From Xanthoparmelia taractica (Eukaryota > Ascomycota > Lecanoromycetes > Lecanorales > Parmeliaceae), in contig MU853182.1 of NCBI GenBank assembly GCA_033085395.1, forward strand, positions 1 to 64,000: a stretch of 64,000 nt of DNA, written 5' to 3'. A program made the position numbers and the translations under genes. The notes beneath the pieces were generated by a model. The model was not told the origin of the DNA. It did not search any database and saw nothing but the letters and a program-made list of their open reading frames with translations. Of the stretch, positions 58,271-64,000 are shown one piece after another (position 1 is the stretch's first letter; every line of letters starts with the position of its first letter).

Positions 58271-59604
58271 TCATCCACCGAACCCGCCCATCAACTCTCT
58301 CAGCATTCCCACAAACTCCAAATGCAGTTCCGCAAAGAACTTGTCATCTCCCACCATCTCCGTCAGGCCCCTCGCTCTCATCCTAGCGGCCCCATACTGT
58401 CTGGGATATCCATCCGGATCCGTCGTCCTCCCAGTCAGGAATGACGACACAGGAATGCGGTGCTCCTTCGTCACGTCTTCTTGGTCTCCTTTGCCTCCTT
58501 CATTCTCTTTGATTTTCTGCGCAGTCCTCAGCATGATGTTACCTGCAATGCGTCGAAAATGCTCCCAGATGAAGGTCATAACCTGGTACGCTCTGGTCTC
58601 GCTGCTGGCGAGTGCTATGAAGGCGTACTTGCGATAACCACCGCGGGCATAAGGGTCCGAAAGGCGGAATTTGTACGCTATGGTCCAGCCGTCTAGTGGT
58701 GTCCCGAAGAACAGTTCACCGGCCGTTTGACCGCGAGGGAGCTGTTCGCCAGACAGAGTGCGGATAGCGGCTCGGCGGATGATGGAGAAGGTGTTGGGAT
58801 CGGTTGGGCTGGAGGTCGAAATGTAAGATAAGGTGTGTTTGTGGAAGAAAGATGCCGAGGTATCAGAGGCAAAGGAATCGGGGGAGCACTGCTGATTCAA
58901 GCGTATAGGTCCTCCACGATCTTCCTCTGGGTCTGAATCGTTTTGTTGGTCTCGGTATATCTGGAGCGACTCTCTAAACCGCAGAATCGGACTGCCGTTC
59001 CGGCCACTGCCATCGGCTTTTGGACTCCCTGGGGCCCCTGGAGGTATTTTACGGGATATCTCTTCTGGGAGGCTTATGGTGCAGCTCTCACATCCTTTGC
59101 CATTGCCACCAGCGACAGGGAAGCGGTTGAGGGTATTCAAAGGCCTCAGAGCGTTCTGCCTCTGAGCTCCTAGCGAAGCTGGTTGGAGCTCTGGAGAGGT
59201 ACTTGCGCTGTTGGGAATCAACTCCGGGGTACTACCGAAGTCAAGAGAGCTTGTGTTCGAGGATGAGAGGCATGTAGGAGCTGACGGAGCCGGGTCCGGA
59301 TGCGCTGAGTCAAAATCCCCCACGCTGGAGGAGATGGATCTGGGGTAGCAGGACAGACATTCGACCGGCTTGATCTGCGTGCAAAGGATCGAGGTCGGGC
59401 CGTCGTTTTCGCAGAAGTGGGAGAGGGACAGCTATTGGATTTTGACACGAACAAATCAGCCACAGCCACAGATGAGGATCGAGATCTCCGGGTCCTGTTG
59501 GATGGAAACGGAGGCAGCCATTTGGCATGCAAAGGAATGAATAGAGAAAGATGATCCGTGCGCAAATGGAAAAAAGTAAGGTAGGTACTTACGATGATAT
59601 CCAT
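58271..59604 (-). CDS. Folliculin/Lst7-type Rag GTPase regulator
   Basis: Model complement(join(58271..59431,59593..59604)), 390 aa. A 4-codon first exon (MDII) is joined by a 161-nt intron to LSLSHFCENDGPTSILCTQ. This matches the start of the folliculin longin domain (PF11704). Next come CLSCYPRS, a disordered insert, then GKGCESCTISLPEEI, FSIIRRAAIRTLSGEQLPRG, GPL-like TPLDGWTIAYKFRLSDPYARG, RKYAFIALASS and FIWEHFRRIAGNIMLRTAQK. The DENN half of human FLCN is absent, as in yeast Lst7, which with Lst4 acts as a GAP for Gtr2 in TORC1 signalling at the vacuole. Confidence 0.9.
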
Positions 59605-60462
59605 CTTTGGGCTATGCACCACCACTACACCCTCACAGCAGTATGACCTCGCGCCCCATGTCTTAGAGTTCAAAATCCAAGGTGGGTTGTCTCGTGTGCG
59701 GGACTGCGGAATGGGGAAGCGGAGGCATGTGATCAAAACCGGGTCACGAGGTTCCCACCAAAGAAGAGAGAGAAAGACAGAAAGATCTCGCTCGATTCGG
59801 TGACTCTATTCCGTTCCGTTAACGCCCGCCCGTTCGTGCTCGGCGGGGGAAGCAAGAAACACAGCTTACTTACTTACTTTCCGGCGTGCCCGTAGACAAG
59901 AAAAAACGAAACAAATCTACTTTGGAAAGAGGAAGCTATCCAAAACGCCCACGCGACACGGGAGTCTCGTTCGCCTGCGTTATCTCTAGTCAGCGGAGAA
60001 GGGATCCGATGCGCTCCAATGATAAGGATTGTAATTCCCCCGTCCCAAAAAACAACCGCAATCCAATGCAATTTACTTTTGATTTGATTCGACAATCCTG
60101 TCGCAAAGAGCCGAAGAAACGTACTCAAATCACTCAACTAATTAATTTGATCAAGGCAAGATAGATATAGCCCACGGTAGAAGAAGTTACTCGGGTGGGA
60201 TCAATGGAGGGCTCGATCGCGGGACTCAAATGTGCCAAAGTACTTTACTTCTAAAGTAGCGTGGCTTGACTTTTCAATCCCGCCTTAGCGTTAGCGTTAT
60301 CGCTATCGCTCCGCATGCGTCCAATCGAAAGACGCGCATAGAGTGAGATGGTCAGCAACCCCCACCCACCAACCCAACCCATCTAAGTCAAAAGAAGTCT
60401 GAACACCGAGGTTTAGCCGCACTTATTGTAGAAGTACGAAGTATATCTTCTTCAACCGATTT
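59605..60462. other. Intergenic region between Lst7 and NLR relics
   Basis: Promoter side of Lst7. Small direct repeats (CTTACTTACTTACTTT at about 59867; GTTAGCGTTATCGCTATCGC at about 60292). No gene seen. Confidence 0.4.
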
Positions 60463-61143
60463 CTATTGGTGAAACCGGCAATCAAATCGATAAGGACGAT
60501 TAGAACGCGATGGAAGAGAGAGGTCTTGCCACTTGCCTGACTGCAGGTCAGGCAATTCGATATTTCGAACAAGGAACTCCCTTGCAGTCTGATAAATCAA
60601 GGATACCTTTCCATCGTAAACGCTAACGAAGAGACCGTATATATTCTAAACAGTGGATTTGAAACCATCTGGGGGCCATAAATCAAGTTTCCTATACGAT
60701 GTGCAATTTCCTTTCTGAGTTGCTAGTGTCAAGACAATATTGACTTCCTGGAGGCTAAGCGGCCTTATGGCTGCTACAATAAGCTGAAGCAGAACTCGAG
60801 CTCGCACATTGTCTGAGCTCCTAGATAACATCCTTTCGTACGCATCAGAGACTTTCGACGGTAGATCGGACAATAGTGAATCTATGTCCGATACCTTGCC
60901 GTATTTGCTCCGAGATCTCGTGATGATATCGATCGTCAGAAAAAGCCAAAGATAGGTGCGATTGTTCATCTCCTTCAAATGATCAGTGATGCGCTTGCAA
61001 TGCTCAACACTGAAGCCTTTCGCAATACGTGGCATTTCGTGATCAACTACCAGATTGATATCCTGGCCGGTTCTCGCTGCCTGCAGAGCGTTGCCATACC
61101 TTCCACCTTGAGCGTTGACATCAGCCCTTCTGTCGAGCAGCAT
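60463..61143 (-). pseudogene. Broken NACHT-ankyrin (NLR) relic
   Basis: The minus-strand frame from 61143 starts with an ankyrin repeat (LLDRRADVNAQGGRYGNALQ). It continues without a break into the C-terminal part of a NACHT module: INLVVDHEMPRIAKGFS, ITDHLKEMNNRTYLWLFLTI, LLSDLPSKVSDAYERML, ARVLLQLIVAAIRPLSLQE, LDLWPPDGFKSTV. In intact fungal NLRs ankyrins follow NACHT, so the order is rearranged. A TAG at 60646-60648 interrupts the frame, but homology continues in the same frame to 60463 (NIYGLFVSVYDGKVSLIYQT, then AREFL). The stop replaces a Gln codon (CAG to TAG), the kind of change RIP makes. P-loop and Walker B are absent. Confidence 0.75.
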
Positions 61144-61238
61144 TCAGGAGAAAGCAGGATATATCTACTCCATTCGCTATGTACATACAATGCTTCTGTA
61201 CGTTGCCCGGACCACCTCAACATAGCCACCCAAACACA

Positions 61239-61400
61239 TTAATATCCAGCCATTTCAAGGAGCCTTACACCCTCAACATCAGTAATACTACTCAGTCCCT
61301 CAAACCTCCTATAATTTTCCTCATACGCCTTGATCTTCACCATAATCGCCTTATACGCATCTGGCCCCACAATCACCCTCAACGGCGGCTCCTTCAATAC
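61239..61400 (-). pseudogene. Fragment of a short-chain dehydrogenase C-terminus
   Basis: About 53 codons ending in TAA read EPPLRVIVGPDAYKAIMVKI, KAYEENYRRFEGLSS, RLLEMAGY-stop. The phrase PLR(V/I)xxGPDAY followed by a helical tail is typical of fungal short-chain dehydrogenase C-termini. No Rossmann motif (TGxxxGIG) or YxxxK lies nearby, so only a tail fragment remains. Confidence 0.4.
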
Positions 61401-61480
61401 CAACAACTAATATTTTGCTGTTACGCCCTTGACCGGATCCGTAGCTTGGCTTCCGTAACACCATTGCTTCTTCGGTGCTC

Positions 61481-62073
61481 TTATTGTCGCAAGTTGGGTG
61501 GCGCTGGCGGGGAAGTCCATAGGAGGTGCAGTAGATGTTGAACATCGGCACTCTGTGCGAGTGTAGATTTTAGTAGGGTTTGTATTCTGGGAGGTTTGTA
61601 AGGGAGCCTTACTCTCTTTGGCCTCCGGTAGAGGTTACTTGTATGGTCCAACCCCCATTGGACTTCTAATACCTCATAGCCTCCACAGCCGTGCTCGTAA
61701 CATTGATTTAGCACCTCCGAGTTTGAGGACAGGTACTTCTTGATAAAATTTGAAAATTCCGTTCTTTGGTGGTTCAGGCATAGAGCATTCATTGTGCGTT
61801 GGCCACTTCCTCTCTTAGCCAACCTCGGTATCAGGTAGAATGAGCTATTATCCTCTTTCAAATTATGGGAATCTCAGGTCGGCTTATACCTCCAGCCCTC
61901 TTAAACAATAGATTTTGGACTTGATCCGTTACAAGGATTCTCCAAATCTCAGCCCTGAAAAGCTCTGTCCCTGCACATGGCCATCCATGGCATACTATGA
62001 TAATAAATATATCAATCCTCATAGCTACAACCTGATCTAATTTTTCATTGGTCCAACAACATACCTCATCCAT
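61481..62073 (-). pseudogene. Frameshifted open frames of unknown family
   Basis: Two overlapping minus-strand frames appear to be one former gene. The first (62073-61858) has IDIFIIIVCHGWPCAGTELF and LVTDQVQNLLFKRAG. The second (from 61861) continues KEDNSSFYLIPRLAKRGSG, MNALCLNHQRTEFSNFIKKY. The shift occurs at TTTGAAAG near 61858. I do not recognise the family. Confidence 0.35.
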
Positions 62074-62127
62074 GTACCTTGGTTACAGTAGTCTTCCACG
62101 CCAGTGTCAAGCTTGAGACAACAGTTA

Positions 62128-62540
62128 ATGGCCGGGATGACTGAGCCAGAGATGACACTCCCCGATACCACAGCGACTGACAGCTCGGGTCACTCTATGC
62201 ATGACGTCCAGCCATTATCTCCAATTCCCACAACCTCCACTGCCCCAATCAACTCGGAACACGCATCAAGTCAACCCAGGCCTGGAACTTTCAGTGGCAA
62301 AAGAAGAAGGGTTCCTAATACAATCACTCCCAATGCTTGTACGAATTGCAAGACGGCGAGAGCTAAAGTGGGTCCTCGCTCCCCCATCTTCTTGTCTTCT
62401 CCTGTATGATGGAGAGTTGTATACCAAGCCATCGGCCATAGTGCGACGGAGTCACGCCAGCCTGCCGGCGCTGCATGCAACGTCGTGTCCTAGACTCTTG
62501 TCCTCATGATAGAGAGGTGACGAAAAGCGGCGACGGTTAA
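62128..62540 (+). CDS. Zn2Cys6 DNA-binding domain stub (truncated transcription factor)
   Basis: Model join(62128..62367,62442..62540), 112 aa. A Thr/Ser/Pro-rich leader and a basic GKRRR patch precede CTNCKTARAK, then (after a 74-nt intron at a position commonly used in this family) CDGVTPACRRCMQRRVLDSC. All six zinc-binding cysteines are present (71, 74, 81, 88, 91, 100; spacing 2-6-6-2-8). The frame then stops after TKSGDG. The coiled-coil dimerisation region and fungal TF domain (PF04082) are missing, so it is truncated or a pseudogene, though it could still encode a DNA-binding competitor. Confidence 0.65.
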
Positions 62541-62921
62541 TGCGATGCTTTACGCGAAGCTTCTCGCCAGCATGTTCTTATCTGGTTGAATTATCTCTTT
62601 CTTTTATTTTTATTCGGAAATCTAAACATTCATACACGTTCTTTACCGGTACCCCGTCCCATAGAACACTCATCACTCCAGATCACTTTAGACCATCAAT
62701 CTTTGGTTCACGTCTCTCGTTCTTTGCACCAGGAAAGCCTAAGAGCTGCTACTTCCGATATAAGAAGTGGGCGTTTCTTTGCTAGCTAATTGGTGAGGCC
62801 ATATACTTTGAGAACTGGGTATACCGTAGATTTGAATGTGTTCAATCCAGATTGTCTAATCAGGTCTTTATACTGGATTGAATGCACAATTAGACGATGA
62901 CCCTACATTGTACCCATACCG
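62541..62921. other. Spacer after the Zn2Cys6 stub
   Basis: AT-richer sequence with no recognisable continuation of the transcription factor. 3' flank of the NLR gene on the opposite strand. An imperfect inverted repeat (GATTGTCTAATCAG / GATTGAATGCACAATTAGAC) lies at about 62850-62900. Confidence 0.35.
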
Positions 62922-64000
62922 CTAGATGCGCTTTTTCCAAAGTCGAGCTAAGGAAGAATACGTTTTTCTCTTCCAGCTGTTTGAATGTTGAGCTTGAGAT
63001 TCTACTTCGGGATTCGGATACCGTTGATCTCTTTCTGTTGTGTTTTTTAGCATTTTACCTAAGGTCACCAGTGTATGCATCGATAAGACGGTGTCAGGAT
63101 GTTCCTCCCCCAGCGTTCTCTTACTGGCTTCTACCACTTGTTCTATTAGCTGCAGCGCCTCCTGCCGTCGACCCACCTCGCTATATCTGATGGCGAGAGC
63201 GTGCATCGAGCGGAGGGTGTTAGGATGTTCCTCCCCCAGCGTTCTCTTATTGACTTCCACCACTTGTTCCGTCAGCTGTAGCGCCTCCTGCCGTCGACCC
63301 ACCTCGCTATAGCTGATAGCGAGATCGTGCATCGAGCCGAGGGTGTCAGGATGTTCCTCCCCCAGCGTTCTCTTCCTCGCTTCCACCACTTGTTCCGTCA
63401 GCTGCAGCGCCTCCTGCCATCGACCCACCTTGCTGTATACGAGTGCAAATTTAGCCGCCATCCTCTGACAATCTTCCCCTATATTGCGGAGATGGAATAT
63501 CCCATCGTTTCGACACCCGAGACAAGCATCGATATGCGGTACGAGGGATTTTCGGTATCGGTAGTCTCCGGTCTCAAAGGTCCACGATATCGAAAGGGCC
63601 ACCGTTGAAGTCGTCTGTGTCCAGATCGTTTCCTCGTCCGAGGGACTTAACCGATCTCGAGTCCATATATGCACGAGGAGGTGGATAGAAATTAAATGAT
63701 CTTTATTACGAGTGATAAGGGAGAATGATAGTAGAATCGACATCGCTGCTCGAAGAGAGTGGATATGCCCTTCCTGACTTGATTGGCTAGATAGTATACC
63801 CGATTGATATAAGAGGGTCCGTTCCGAAGGTGGGTCGCTCCATAAATTTTTCCATGCTCGATAGAATATCTCTTCAGAAATCCCATCGTGGTGGAGAAAG
63901 CTAAAGATCTGGAGTAATTCTATAGCGTCTCGCCCGGCCTCGCTCGACATCTCCTCAATCATTTTCAGCGAAACCTCCCAAGTTGTATACACGGTATATC
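62922..64000 (-). CDS. NLR-type protein, C-terminal part with TPR repeats (partial)
   Basis: The frame is open to the right edge, so the 5' part, including the nucleotide-binding P-loop, lies outside the window. The visible part begins YTVYTTWEVSLKMIEEM, the end of a fungal NB-ARC module. The winged-helix region follows (AIELLQIFSFLHHDGISEEI, AMSILLSFSLITR, ISIHLLVHIWTRDRL). Then come about three TPRs (EALQLTEQVVEARKRTLGEE, HPDTL..MH.LA..YSEVGR). This is the NB-ARC-TPR architecture of fungal STAND/NLR proteins linked to non-self recognition. The array is short and is followed by a non-TPR tail (LGKMLKNTTERDQRY), possibly a recombined end. TPR motifs resemble those of the kinase-TPR gene at 3996. 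Confidence 0.85.
   Translation of the reverse strand, partial: YTVYTTWEVSLKMIEEMSSEAGRDAIELLQIFSFLHHDGISEEIFYRAWKNLWSDPPSERTLLYQSGILSSQSSQEGHIHSLRAAMSILLSFSLITRNKDHLISIHLLVHIWTRDRLSPSDEETIWTQTTSTVALSISWTFETGDYRYRKSLVPHIDACLGCRNDGIFHLRNIGEDCQRMAAKFALVYSKVGRWQEALQLTEQVVEARKRTLGEEHPDTLGSMHDLAISYSEVGRRQEALQLTEQVVEVNKRTLGEEHPNTLRSMHALAIRYSEVGRRQEALQLIEQVVEASKRTLGEEHPDTVLSMHTLVTLGKMLKNTTERDQRYPNPEVESQAQHSNSWKRKTYSSLARLWKKRI
63080..63457 (-). repeat. Near-identical 126-bp TPR-coding repeats
   Basis: GTTCTCTT anchors fall at 63115, 63241 and 63367, exactly 126 bp apart, with long identical runs between units (for example CAGCGCCTCCTGCC, CGACCCACCT, CATCGAGC). Such internal homogeneity is typical of fungal NLR sensor repeats that expand and contract by recombination. 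Confidence 0.85.

Overview
The window looks like filamentous ascomycete (Pezizomycotina) nuclear DNA. Most protein genes are cut by introns of about 45-70 nt with GT..AG borders and CTAAC/CTGAC-type branch points. There is an 8-kb AT-rich block with the signature of repeat-induced point mutation (RIP). Several families are fungal-specific: Zn2Cys6 factor, DUF6594 membrane protein, fungal NLR and F-box paralogues. I cannot name the species.

Layout. 0.4-7.2 kb holds two adjacent plus-strand kinase genes. One is a protein kinase followed by a degenerate second kinase-like domain; the other is a kinase fused to kinesin-light-chain-type TPRs. 8.3-16.4 kb is a RIP-degraded transposon graveyard. In it I recognise a Fot1/pogo DDE transposase, an un-mutated solo LTR inserted inside that transposase, and a family of three elements that share terminal inverted repeats; two of the three have 8-bp target duplications. 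17.2-27.1 kb holds a membrane-anchored fucose-lectin-like gene, then a divergent pair: the Ecd/SGT1 homologue and a CM1/PACT spindle-pole-body scaffold. 27.1-38.4 kb is mostly gene-poor, with diverged tandem repeats, a 54-bp minisatellite and one coherent multi-exon gene of unknown function (35.0-36.0 kb). 38.5-43.9 kb is a tandem array of three F-box-like paralogues that decay progressively from left to right. 44-49.8 kb holds small hypothetical ORFs and a secreted cysteine-containing protein. 49.9-59.6 kb is mostly conserved: a P/Q/Y-rich protein, a DUF6594 protein, PDCD2/Tsr4, eIF3k and Lst7/folliculin. 60.4-64 kb is NLR territory: a broken ankyrin/NACHT relic, other gene fragments, a truncated Zn2Cys6 gene and the C-terminal half of an NB-ARC-like TPR protein running off the right edge.

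The conserved genes serve ribosome assembly and translation (Tsr4, eIF3k), nutrient signalling (Lst7) and microtubule nucleation. The accessory material (kinase-TPR, tandem kinase, NLR-TPR, NACHT relic) resembles fungal self/non-self or innate-immunity repertoires. The kinase-TPR/tandem-kinase pair is the best candidate for an undescribed system. Gene models with introns were built by hand from splice signals and reading phase, without transcript evidence.
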